A DNA stretch of 64,000 nt from SB15 sp964639245 (GTDB taxonomy: Bacteria > Chloroflexota > Anaerolineae > Aggregatilineales > J027), in contig CAZXCU010000003.1 of NCBI GenBank assembly GCA_964639245.1, forward strand, positions 62,001-126,000, given 5' to 3'. The notes under the pieces are model-generated. The model saw only the letters and a list, made by a program, of their open reading frames with translations. It was not told the origin of the DNA and made no database searches. The first letter of the stretch is position 1, and every line of letters begins with the position of its first letter. The position numbers and the translations under genes were made by a program. Positions 17,312-26,040 of the stretch are shown piece after piece.

Positions 17312-20300
17312 CTATTCATCTTTTGGTGGACAAGTGTCTAGGTGCAAATATCGCTGACACTCTTCCTCTGTCCACCCGCGAGTCAGCCGCTCCTTTGCTA
17401 ATTGGACTAATTCAGGGATGGCTAAAACATAAATCCGTGTCATGCCGTCTATCGTGTGTACGGCAAGATATTTGCCATCTGGACTGAAGGCGACACGGAG
17501 AGCGCCTATCCCCTGATTATTATGTAGGACGATGCGTTCTTGCCCTGTATAAGCATCCCAGACCCGCACGGTTGCATCATAAATGCCACCACCCGTAACA
17601 ATTAACGACCCATCTGGGCTATAAGCTACCCCGGCAACATTTGCTTTATGCCCCTCGAGCGCCATCCGCGTATGGCCTGTGTGGGCATCAATAACCACCG
17701 CCTTCGATGCTTCTTGCAAACCAACAAGAATGTGTGTGCCGTCCGGGCTGAAAGCCACCATCCCGGTGCGTGTATTACCAAGCGTGATATTGAGTTGAAG
17801 CTCCCCTGAGTGTGCATCCCATACTCTGACCCGCCCCTGATTGTTTGCCCGATCTGTCCCGGCTGCAATCCGTGTACCATCCGGGCTAAACGCGACCCCT
17901 TTACTGGGGGCAGGCTGTTCGAGGGTGAGCAGCGTTTCACCGGTTTCTATATTCCAGATACGGACGGTGCTATCGGCGCTCGATGACGCAACCCGCAAAC
18001 CATCGGCACTGAAAGCGAGACCGTAGATACTGTCGGTATGACCTGCGAATGTTTGTATCGCCGTTCCTGTAGCAGCATCCCACAGCATAACCGTGGTATC
18101 TTCACCGGCTGTTGCAATCAGATTCCCATTCGGACTCCAAGCGACTGTCAGCACCCGTGCTGTATGACCGCTCAGTGTCAATAACTGCTCTTCCGTGTTG
18201 ACATCCCAAACGATGGGGGTCGCTGTCATGCTGCCAACGACCAAGCGTGTACCATCCGGGCTATAGGCCATTCCAGCAGGGCCGTTATCGGTGATAGGCG
18301 CGTTCATCATCGTGCGATAGGCAGCCTGCTGGGAAGCGAGATTCCAGATTTGCAGGCGACCTTCGGCATGTTGGGTGATGAGATGGGTAGCGTCACCATC
18401 AAAATGAAGACCCACTACCCCCCCTGTTACGCCGAGATTGAGCAGCACCTTATTCTCCACCGTATCCCAGATAACTGCCTGCCCGGTGAGGGTAGCAACC
18501 GCAAGACGCTTTCCATCCCTACTCAGCGCCATTCTATCGATAGCGATGCCCGGTTCAATCGTAGTCACGATGGAAAAATCACTGGTATCCCATATCGTCA
18601 CTGTCTGATTTGAATTTTCTGTCAGGATTGTCCGCCCGCCGGGGCCAAAAAAGAACATATTCACGCTGCTATTTTCTGGAGAAAGACGGGCAATTTCCTG
18701 CCAAGTCCTGGTGTCCAACACACTGAGAGTCTTGTCAGGATTAATATTTGCCAGTAAACGCCCATCTGGCGTGATCTGGGGAAAACCTTTGCCACGCAGC
18801 AGATTGACAGTTTCAGAAATTTCTTCGCCCATGGTGAGATCGAATATTCGATTAGTACCCGTGCTGCTGGTGGCTAGAAAAAAACGAAAGTCTAGGGATA
18901 CATCAATCCATTCGATAGTCTGATCTTGTGGCAGTTCGTAAACTGCGATACGTTCCGGGGTCTGTTCCGAAGAAATATCCCAATAGTGAAGTTGTACATG
19001 ATCCGGCGTGGCGTAAAGAGTCACCACGCGATCACTCCCATTGGATAAGGCGATTACTTCACCCGTGATGGTATAAAGTACCTCGCCTGTTTGTAAATCT
19101 GCAATCGCGGTTTCACTATAATCCTCGCCAAAATTTTTACTGTTAAAAGCTACGCGCTTGCCGTCGGCGGTGATATTTAGCCCGGTGTAAACACCAAAGG
19201 AGATGTTACTTGCCTCCAAACGAATGGGGGGAGGTAAATGGCCTACCAGTTGCAAAGCCTGATGGAGGACGGTTTCTGCCTCTGGCAGCACTGTTGCATC
19301 CTGCTCATAGGTTATGTTTACAGCTTGCAATGCCAGCAAGGTACTTAATTCCCCATCGGATTCTAGGTTAGCATTCGCGTAGCCGACCAGTTCGCGTGCT
19401 TGGGCAATTGCAGCCAGTTTTTCTGCGCGTTGTTGCTCTATCCGGGCTTTATCCCGTTCGTCCTGTGCGATTTGTCTTTGCCTGAATGCCACCCCGGATA
19501 AAGCAATGGCGATGAGAGCAGCTACTGCAAACACGGCAACCAAGCCACGCAAGAAATTCTGTGACCGTTTTTCCAGCTGCATTTCCCGCGCCTGCCGTTC
19601 TTGCTCTCTGGCGGCTTGGTGTTCGCGCTCGGCAAGACTCGCCGCGAGAAAATCCCGTTCTTTTTGAGTCAACGCCAGTTGTGTTTCGGTGACCCATTTT
19701 TCAAAGATTTCCAACCGTGACCCGCGTAGCAAAAAGCTGGCATCCTGTTTTGCCTCGTGCCATTCGTCTGCTACATGCGCCAGTTGCCTTTGCAAGCGAA
19801 TTTCGCTGCGGCTCTCGTTGAGCCAGTTCCGTAATCGTTCCCATTCACGTAACAGGGCTTCATGGGCAACTTCAACGGTTGGGGTACGGGTGGCAGGGTC
19901 ATGATCGAGGGAGAGCAAACGATAAGATACATAAGTGTCAATGACCTCCTCACTCAGTTCGGCATCGGCAGCAATCGCCAGCAATTCAGCGCGTGAAACA
20001 CGCCGTCTGGTATCTTCGACCCCTTCGCCCAACGTGACTAGGCGTAAAAATAGTTGACGGGTCGTTTCTTTGCCTGCCTCATTCAACTCGTTGTAAAGCT
20101 GTTCGGCACGTTTGGCGAGTGCGCCCGTCGTTTTACCAATCGCTTGATAGGCTTCATGGGTCAACAAACGGCCTTGTCGCTGTTCAAAAAGTTCGGTGAG
20201 GGCATATTGCAAAAGCGGCAAAGCGCCGGGTTGATAATTGATGTCCTGAATGATGGTCGTCACGAGGCCGGATTCAAAGGTGACTCCGACACGTTCGGCA

Positions 20301-22042
20301 GGACAGGCAATGGCGCGTTCTAATCCCTCTGCCGACAGTGGCAAAAGGGTTTCCATGCGGGTACGCATTAACTCGCCAAACTCAGGATAATTGAGCGGAC
20401 GGTCATAAAAATCGGCACGGAGCGTAATTACAACACGTACCCGACTGCGAGCATTGGTCGCGGCGGTATAGAGTAACTCCAGAAAGTGAACGCGGGCGGT
20501 TTCATCTTCCACCAGCGTAAAAATTTCCTCAAATTGATCAATGACCACCAACAATTCACTGTCATTATCAGGCAAAATAAGTTGTGCAACCCGCAGCAAA
20601 CCATATTTATCACGGGAAAGTTGCTCGGTGAGGTTGCTGGCCTGATTAGCTGCCACCCGCATGAGGGCAATTTCTAATTCATCCATGGGGCGTGAACCGG
20701 GCAGCATATCGGCGACAAACCAGTTCTCCGACCCGGCTAAATCGCCACGCCACAGAGCAGGAATAAGACCGGCTTTCACGACACTCGATTTGCCACTGCC
20801 GCTTGGCCCGACCACCGCTAAAAAGCGTGCGTCGTTTTCTTCTAGGCGGCTGATGAGTTTGGCAATTAATTTTTCTTGACCGAAGAAATCATCGTGGTCA
20901 GCCGGTTTGAAAGCCCGTAAGCCTTTATAGGGATTAGCAGGCTGAAAACTTTCGGTCACAATCACCGTGAGTCCATCCGGGAGGGTCAATTCGGGGGACA
21001 AGCTGCTTGGAATCAGATGGAGTTCACGGGCGCGAACAATGGCCTGTACCCGGCTGCGAACATGGAGCTTTTTATAAATCTGGGTGACATACCATTTGAC
21101 GGTACTCAGCGTAAATGTGAGTTGATGGGCGATTTCTTTGTTGGATAACCCCTTGATAATCAGGTGCAAAATTTCTTGTTCACGGGGGGTCAGAATTTCG
21201 ACAGGATCAATGCTCTTGGTATGCAGCGCCGCCGCTTCTTGAAAAGCAGCCGCCATTTCCAGTACATCTTGATAACGATGCTGGGGGTTTTTAGCCGTCG
21301 CTTTTTGAATCACTTCATTAATGCTCCCCTGAATGGCAGCATCAAGGCTGTCAATGAGTGGCAGGGGTTCGTTGAGGTGTTTGTAGAGCCGTTCGACAGG
21401 CGAGAGATTGGGAAAGGGGTGACAGCCCGTCAGCGTTTCATAGAGTACCACCCCTAAACAGTAAATGTCTGTGCAGGCAGTCACGGCTTCGCTGCGGGCC
21501 TGTTCAGGCGAAATATAATCCAGCGTCCCCACAATCGCATCAATGTTCGTTTGGTTGCCGACAGGATCACGCAGATCTTTAGCGATGCCAAAGTCCGCTA
21601 AATAGGCATTGCCATCTTCATCCAGCAGAATGTTTGAGGGTTTCAAATCCCGATGGATCACACTTGCCCGATGAGCTGCATCCAGCGCCGACGCGATTTG
21701 ATTGAGCAGCAAGACTACGGATTCGAGGTCAAATGCGCCTGTTTTAAGCGCATCGGCGAGACTCCCGCCTTTCAGCCAGCGCATGACCAGATAAGCGCCA
21801 TCCGGGTCACGCCAGTAATCGTAGAGTGGCACGATATGGAGATGTTCCAAGCGGGCAATCAACTGCGCTTCGGTTTCAAAACGGCGGATAAAATCAGGAT
21901 GGTTCGCTAGACTGGCTAAAATGACTTTGATGGCAACTTCGCGTCCAATCGTGCCTTGATAAGCGCGATAGACCGCCCCAAAGCCGCCTGCCCCGATTCG
22001 TTCTCGAACTTCATAACCTTGGATGGATTGCATGTGTTCCAT
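17312..22042 (-). CDS. Ser/Thr kinase - LuxR HTH - STAND ATPase - WD40 protein
   Basis: 1576 aa. Residues 10-270 are a complete Hanks-type kinase (GAGGFGAVY, VAIKVI, VIHRDLKPSN, ADFGIAKD). Residues 282-345 are a GerE/LuxR helix-turn-helix (LTPREQEILHLIIKGLSNKE). Residues 375 onward start an nSTAND NTPase (NPYKGLRAF, Walker A VGPSGSGKSS, VVIDQFEEIF). A coiled coil and one membrane helix (about 829-854, LVAVFAVAALIAIALSGVAF) follow, then a WD40 propeller of many repeats to the end. The HTH would place a DNA-binding module in a membrane-tethered kinase. The start has GGAG nine bases upstream. Its target is unknown. Confidence 0.92.
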   Translation of the reverse strand: MEHMQSIQGYEVRERIGAGGFGAVYRAYQGTIGREVAIKVILASLANHPDFIRRFETEAQLIARLEHLHIVPLYDYWRDPDGAYLVMRWLKGGSLADALKTGAFDLESVVLLLNQIASALDAAHRASVIHRDLKPSNILLDEDGNAYLADFGIAKDLRDPVGNQTNIDAIVGTLDYISPEQARSEAVTACTDIYCLGVVLYETLTGCHPFPNLSPVERLYKHLNEPLPLIDSLDAAIQGSINEVIQKATAKNPQHRYQDVLEMAAAFQEAAALHTKSIDPVEILTPREQEILHLIIKGLSNKEIAHQLTFTLSTVKWYVTQIYKKLHVRSRVQAIVRARELHLIPSSLSPELTLPDGLTVIVTESFQPANPYKGLRAFKPADHDDFFGQEKLIAKLISRLEENDARFLAVVGPSGSGKSSVVKAGLIPALWRGDLAGSENWFVADMLPGSRPMDELEIALMRVAANQASNLTEQLSRDKYGLLRVAQLILPDNDSELLVVIDQFEEIFTLVEDETARVHFLELLYTAATNARSRVRVVITLRADFYDRPLNYPEFGELMRTRMETLLPLSAEGLERAIACPAERVGVTFESGLVTTIIQDINYQPGALPLLQYALTELFEQRQGRLLTHEAYQAIGKTTGALAKRAEQLYNELNEAGKETTRQLFLRLVTLGEGVEDTRRRVSRAELLAIAADAELSEEVIDTYVSYRLLSLDHDPATRTPTVEVAHEALLREWERLRNWLNESRSEIRLQRQLAHVADEWHEAKQDASFLLRGSRLEIFEKWVTETQLALTQKERDFLAASLAEREHQAAREQERQAREMQLEKRSQNFLRGLVAVFAVAALIAIALSGVAFRQRQIAQDERDKARIEQQRAEKLAAIAQARELVGYANANLESDGELSTLLALQAVNITYEQDATVLPEAETVLHQALQLVGHLPPPIRLEASNISFGVYTGLNITADGKRVAFNSKNFGEDYSETAIADLQTGEVLYTITGEVIALSNGSDRVVTLYATPDHVQLHYWDISSEQTPERIAVYELPQDQTIEWIDVSLDFRFFLATSSTGTNRIFDLTMGEEISETVNLLRGKGFPQITPDGRLLANINPDKTLSVLDTRTWQEIARLSPENSSVNMFFFGPGGRTILTENSNQTVTIWDTSDFSIVTTIEPGIAIDRMALSRDGKRLAVATLTGQAVIWDTVENKVLLNLGVTGGVVGLHFDGDATHLITQHAEGRLQIWNLASQQAAYRTMMNAPITDNGPAGMAYSPDGTRLVVGSMTATPIVWDVNTEEQLLTLSGHTARVLTVAWSPNGNLIATAGEDTTVMLWDAATGTAIQTFAGHTDSIYGLAFSADGLRVASSSADSTVRIWNIETGETLLTLEQPAPSKGVAFSPDGTRIAAGTDRANNQGRVRVWDAHSGELQLNITLGNTRTGMVAFSPDGTHILVGLQEASKAVVIDAHTGHTRMALEGHKANVAGVAYSPDGSLIVTGGGIYDATVRVWDAYTGQERIVLHNNQGIGALRVAFSPDGKYLAVHTIDGMTRIYVLAIPELVQLAKERLTRGWTEEECQRYLHLDTCPPKDE

Positions 22043-22195
22043 GGTGTTTACTCCGCTCCACTTGTGTTAAGCGCAGTATAAACGCATAGGACTCGTTTAG
22101 GATGAAATACCTTACCTTTTCCCGACCCCTTGGCGGCTTCGGAGAAATCCATAGGAGTTTTTTCCGCCACGCCTATTGTGGAAATGATCGCAAAC

Positions 22196-22510
22196 TCACT
22201 CGAGAGTAATAACCACATTCCCCTTAATGTATTCCGCATAGCATCCGAAGCGAGTACCTGTAAAGCCAAAAACTTGATCACCCGTATGGTATTGTGTAAC
22301 GGCATGACCTATTGATTCAACTTCCCCCGCAAATACCAGCCCAAGGATCGGATTTCTTGGTTTTCTGAACCCGACAGCTAACCCCATCAGTAGACCAAGC
22401 GGATGCCAGCGCGGTAGGGCAAAGCTCCTGATGATACAGTCACTTGCGGTAACGGCAGTGGTATGAATTTTTATGCAGACTTCATTTTTAGCATGACACT
22501 GCTTTAATGT
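22196..22510 (-). pseudogene. Internally deleted quinone oxidoreductase/zinc-type dehydrogenase
   Basis: A reading frame with no clean start gives AKNEVCIKIHTTAVTASDC, then GFRKPRNPILGLVFAGEV, then GDQVFGFTGTRFGCYAEY. This is the N-terminal GroES-like domain of an MDR-superfamily quinone oxidoreductase. It joins directly to KGNVVITLE and a stop, the usual C-terminal end of the same family. About 200 residues, including the Rossmann domain, are missing, so it is a remnant with an in-frame internal deletion. The 5' end is also degraded. Confidence 0.75.
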
Positions 22511-22665
22511 TAGGAAATAACGCAGGCACTGATTAACTCATGAAATTCTCATCATCTTGGCGGTAAACTCTCATCTTGTTGTCAACCGATACGCTGCATG
22601 GTGGCACTGTCCTGCCCGGTTTTACCTTGCCCCTCAGCCAGATTTTCAAACCCTGATTCAAGCCC

Positions 22666-22840
22666 CTACGTCCGAAATTCGGAGGGGAGGGCGTTCACAA
22701 TCTCCACCGTCTCTATACTGACCGCAATCACTTGCCCCACCAAACGCACAATCGCCCGTTCATCCTCAGGATTGTTCGGGTTGGACACAATGCCGCTACG
22801 GTCATCGGTTTTGACCTGATATTGCGAACGATTCCAGCCC
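22666..22840 (-). pseudogene. C-terminal remnant of a type ISP-like restriction helicase/methylase
   Basis: The minus strand reads WNRSQYQVKTDDRSGIVSN, then EDERAIVRLVGQVIAVSIET, then VEIVNALP before a stop at 22666. It resembles the conserved C terminus of large helicase-methylase restriction proteins (ERYQVKTD, SGIVNDPN, VTVSLETMKIVKALP). No further homologous sequence is recognised upstream. About 55 codons survive. The plus-strand frames over this stretch are shadows. The rest of 22388-22948 shows no intact gene. Confidence 0.55.
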
Positions 22841-22948
22841 TTGTATATGGAAATGCTGGGCGGAAATCGCTGTGCTTGTCTCCGCCCCTACCGCTATTAT
22901 GCCCTGAACGGATTATTGTGCAAAATTTTCCCCCGTAAGCGGCAGGTT

Positions 22949-23926
22949 TCAGTCCTCATTCGCCATTTCCAAATCCCGCGTCATGCCCGTCACCGTGTCC
23001 AGCCGCGCCATTTCTTCCTCGCTTAAGCGTAGCCCTGCTGCTCCGAGCGATTCCGCCAGTTGCGCCGCCGAACTCGCCCCCACAATCGGCGCAGTCACAT
23101 AGGGCAGGGTCAGCAGCCAACCCAGCGCCATCTGCGCGATGGATTTTCCGCGTGCTGCACCCATTTCCCGCAGGGCATCCACCACTGCAAAGCCCTGTTC
23201 GGTCATGTACTTTTTGCCCGACCCGCGTGCCTGTTCCGGCGCACCCTCAAGGGTATATTTCCCGGTCAAAAATCCTCCCGCCAGAGGACTATACGGAATC
23301 ATGGCGATTTGCTGGTCAACACATACCGCCGCCAATTCCGGTTCTACCTCCGCCCGATTTAACAGGTGGTAATGCGGCTGAATACACTCAAAACGCGCAT
23401 AGTGGTGTTGGTCGCTAACCCACAGCGTTTTCATCAAGTGCCATGCGCGAAAGTTGCTCGCGCCGATGTAGCGCACCTTGCCCGCCGTAATTAAATCGTC
23501 AAGGGCGCGGAGGGTTTCTTCAAGCGGCGTGTCCCAATCCGGCCAATGCACCTGATACAGGTCAATAAAATCGGTTTGCAAACGGCGTAAACTTTGTTCC
23601 ACCCCCGCCATAATATGCGCCCGACTCAGCCCTTCGCCGTTTGCGCCCTCCCACATGCGTCCGCGTACTTTGGTCGCAATCACCACCTGGTCACGCGGTT
23701 TGTTTTGCAGCCACTTCCCGATGATTTCCTCCGCCACCCCGCCGGGATTGCCCTCGGCCCACGAACTATAAATATCGGCGGTGTCAATAAAATTTATCCC
23801 TGCGTCCCATGCCGCATCCAGAATTTTATCCGACTCCGCTTCATCGCATGTCCAGCGAAAAGTCATTGTCCCCAGACAAAATTCACTGACTTTGAGTCCG
23901 GTACGGCCTAATTTACGAATTTCCAT
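22949..23926 (-). CDS. Aldo/keto reductase
   Basis: 325 aa, normal for the family. It is an NADPH-dependent (beta/alpha)8 oxidoreductase acting on aldehydes or ketones. The N terminus has RKLGRTGLKVSEFCLGTM. The catalytic tetrad is visible: Asp in FIDTADIY, Tyr in the same motif, Lys in VIATKVRG and His in LYQVHWPDW. The C-terminal VGASSAAQLAESLGA segment is the cofactor phosphate loop. The natural substrate cannot be told. It stands alone on the minus strand. Confidence 0.93.
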   Translation of the reverse strand: MEIRKLGRTGLKVSEFCLGTMTFRWTCDEAESDKILDAAWDAGINFIDTADIYSSWAEGNPGGVAEEIIGKWLQNKPRDQVVIATKVRGRMWEGANGEGLSRAHIMAGVEQSLRRLQTDFIDLYQVHWPDWDTPLEETLRALDDLITAGKVRYIGASNFRAWHLMKTLWVSDQHHYARFECIQPHYHLLNRAEVEPELAAVCVDQQIAMIPYSPLAGGFLTGKYTLEGAPEQARGSGKKYMTEQGFAVVDALREMGAARGKSIAQMALGWLLTLPYVTAPIVGASSAAQLAESLGAAGLRLSEEEMARLDTVTGMTRDLEMANED

Positions 23927-23979
23927 GAAAATATTCCTTCGTCATTTTAAAAGGTACGGGCGGCTTGCATAAAATAAGA

Positions 23980-24198
23980 TTAGGTTTTTTCCCCAAGCGG
24001 GCGGGTAAAATTAATCGTGACCCGTCCACCCTGAAAATCCATATTCACCAGTTTCCAGCCTTTAAATTTGTAGCTGGTCACGGTTTCGATAATCGCTTCG
24101 GACAGGGTGCGGGCAAGATTTTCCGTTGTCGGTGTGTCATCACCTTGATAAAGTTGTTCGGCATCCAGTTCAATCGAGCAGTATTCAGCGTCTTGCAT
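23980..24198 (-). CDS. Small conserved-looking hypothetical protein
   Basis: 72 aa, not recognised. The start MQDAEYCSIELDAEQLYQGD has GAGG about eight bases upstream. An alternation of acidic helix (ENLARTLSEAIIETV) and hydrophobic strands (KLVNMDFQGGRVTINF) suggests a small alpha/beta fold. It lies 53 bases upstream of the aldo/keto reductase in the same direction and may be cotranscribed with it. Confidence 0.55.
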   Translation of the reverse strand: MQDAEYCSIELDAEQLYQGDDTPTTENLARTLSEAIIETVTSYKFKGWKLVNMDFQGGRVTINFTRPLGEKT

Positions 24199-24327
24199 GG
24201 TGCGCCTCGTGATGATTGTGTCTGTTATTGTAGCAAATTTAGCGGCTAGGAGTTAGGAATTCGGTGCTGGCAAAAAGCGGCGAATTGAATTATTTCAGTG
24301 GATTTGCTTTTTCCTGAAGCCTACTGC

Positions 24328-24357
24328 TTGACACATTGATGAGCATCGATATATACT
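24328..24357 (+). promoter_or_regulatory. arsR promoter with operator-like palindrome
   Basis: A perfect TTGACA (24328-24333) is 18 bases from TATACT (24352-24357). Between them lies a near-palindrome, attgatg-ag-catcgat, at 24335-24350, which could be an ArsR-type operator. The first downstream ATG (24364) is only seven bases past the -10, so the transcript would begin at or near it. Confidence 0.65.
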
Positions 24358-24369
24358 CGGAGTATGAAC

Positions 24370-24678
24370 ATGAATTCAGTCGAATTTGCCAAAATTCTCG
24401 CCGACGAGACCCGTCAGCAAATCATGCACAGTCTGTGCTGTGTGTGGTTGAGCGTCAATGATGTGGTCGAAAAAATGGATGGCAAGGTGAATCAACCCAC
24501 CGTTAGCCATCATCTGAAAGTTTTGGCAGAGGCGGGGTTGGTGTCGGTGCGGCAGGAAGGTCGTCAGCGTTTTTACACCCTGAATCAAGCCTATTTTACG
24601 GTGTGCTGCGGGATGCTGCTGCAAAATTTCGCGCCAGATTATCAATCGCAGATTATCCCGCTTGATTCAATAAAGTAA
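24370..24678 (+). CDS. arsR: ArsR-family metalloid-responsive repressor
   Basis: 102 aa. This is a winged-helix repressor of the ArsR/SmtB family: LADETRQQIMHSL, then the recognition helix QPTVSHHLKVLAEAGLVSV, then the wing RQEGRQRFYTL. Cys23-Cys24 near the first helix and Cys79-Cys80 near the end are candidate As(III) ligands. The arrangement differs from the classic CVCDL motif. I prefer ATG 24370 over 24364 because GGAG is seven bases before it. It heads a rightward cluster ending in arsM. Confidence 0.85.
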   Translation: MNSVEFAKILADETRQQIMHSLCCVWLSVNDVVEKMDGKVNQPTVSHHLKVLAEAGLVSVRQEGRQRFYTLNQAYFTVCCGMLLQNFAPDYQSQIIPLDSIK

Positions 24679-24737
24679 GCAACTTTTCCTGCGGTGTTTT
24701 CGTATTGGCTGACGGTAACACTGAAAAGGAAAACACG

Positions 24738-25940
24738 GTGAAATTTAAATTCGCGGGTCTTTTGATAACGGTTCTGATGGTGGCGGGGGTTTTGCCTGCA
24801 CAGGCACAAACTTTTCCTGAATTGACAGGCGAGTATCAGGTCGGGCGAAAAGTTTATCATCTGGTGGACGAAACCCGGCAAGAAGTATTTACTGAAGAAG
24901 CAGGGGATCAACGCGAAGTCATGATCACCATTCATTACCCTACGGACTCAACGGAGGCTGTGCCTTCCCCCTATGTGGATGTGTCTAGCACAGAAGCGAT
25001 TGTTTCCGCGTTGCAACTGCCACAAGGTTTTTTTGATACGTTTGAGTCCCATGCGGTGATGGATGCGCCACTTGTCAGCAGCCAAGAATCGTATCCGGTA
25101 ATTTTGTTTTCGCCGGGATTCGGCAATTTGCCCCTCTTTTATACATCGCTGCTGGAAGATCTCGCCAGTCATGGGTATATCGTGGTGAGCATGTCTCACA
25201 CTTACAGCACGGCGGTTACGGTGTTCCCTGATGGGCGGGCGCTCACAGCGAATGAATTGGGGAGTTTGCTTGTGCCTACGGAAGACACGACCGAAGTCGA
25301 GATATTAGCCGACTCGGAACGGATTCTGGCGAGTTGGGTGGGAGATGCCCGTTTTGTACTGGACGCGCTGCCGGGCATCAGTGACGCGGATTTCGATAGC
25401 AAAATGGATTTCACACGCTTGGGGATGTTCGGTCATTCCTTTGGCGGTGCAACCAGCGCAACGACGGCTTTGGATGATGAACGGGTCTTGGCGGGCATTA
25501 ATATGGATGGTTCGATGTATGGAGATGTCCTGACCACGCCCCTTAACAAGCCTTTCATGGTGATGCTGTCCGGGGAAGTCGCAGTGTCTGACGAAGAACT
25601 GGCAGCAGCAGGCTATACCCGTGAACAATTTGAAGCCGATTTAAAACAGATGGCCGAGTCCGTTGTGACAGTGGTCGAAGGGGCAGCACCGGGCTATCAC
25701 GTCATGCTCAAGGATTCTGCACACAACACCTATACAACAGATTTTCTGGTGCTTGCCCAAGCCTTGCCGGGGATGCTCTCTGCGTCTGATATTGGAACCA
25801 TTGACTCGGCTCGCGCTTTAGAGGTTATTTCAGCCTATGTGGTCGGGTTTTTTGATGCCCATGTGAAAGGCGAAGCGGATTTCCTGTTGGATGCACCATC
25901 CGCAGACTACCCTGAAGTAGTCGTTGAAATTTACCAATAG
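24738..25940 (+). CDS. Secreted alpha/beta hydrolase (PAF-acetylhydrolase/lipase-like)
   Basis: About 400 aa. A GTG start at 24738 has AAGGA eight bases upstream and gives a clean signal peptide (residues 1-24, cut after PAQAQ). The earlier ATG at 24705 would put a polar stretch before it. The mature protein has an oxyanion segment PVILFSPGFGN and the nucleophile elbow FGHSFGGAT (Ser). A late His is in APGYHVMLKDSAHNTY. It looks like the PAF-acetylhydrolase/dienelactone hydrolase group. Its link to arsenic genes is only positional. Confidence 0.8.
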   Translation: MKFKFAGLLITVLMVAGVLPAQAQTFPELTGEYQVGRKVYHLVDETRQEVFTEEAGDQREVMITIHYPTDSTEAVPSPYVDVSSTEAIVSALQLPQGFFDTFESHAVMDAPLVSSQESYPVILFSPGFGNLPLFYTSLLEDLASHGYIVVSMSHTYSTAVTVFPDGRALTANELGSLLVPTEDTTEVEILADSERILASWVGDARFVLDALPGISDADFDSKMDFTRLGMFGHSFGGATSATTALDDERVLAGINMDGSMYGDVLTTPLNKPFMVMLSGEVAVSDEELAAAGYTREQFEADLKQMAESVVTVVEGAAPGYHVMLKDSAHNTYTTDFLVLAQALPGMLSASDIGTIDSARALEVISAYVVGFFDAHVKGEADFLLDAPSADYPEVVVEIYQ

Positions 25941-26040
25941 GGATGAGGGGCAATTGCCCCTTCTAAGTTAATAATTTTTGCAAGGGCGTTTTTTTTCGCT
26001 AAATATATTGACCGTTATCAATATGATAGGAGTAAAGACC

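Noticed and set aside
22598..23026. Plus-strand ORFs between the remnants and the aldo/keto reductase
   Set aside because: They overlap the minus-strand restriction-protein remnant and the reductase, and show no family motif.
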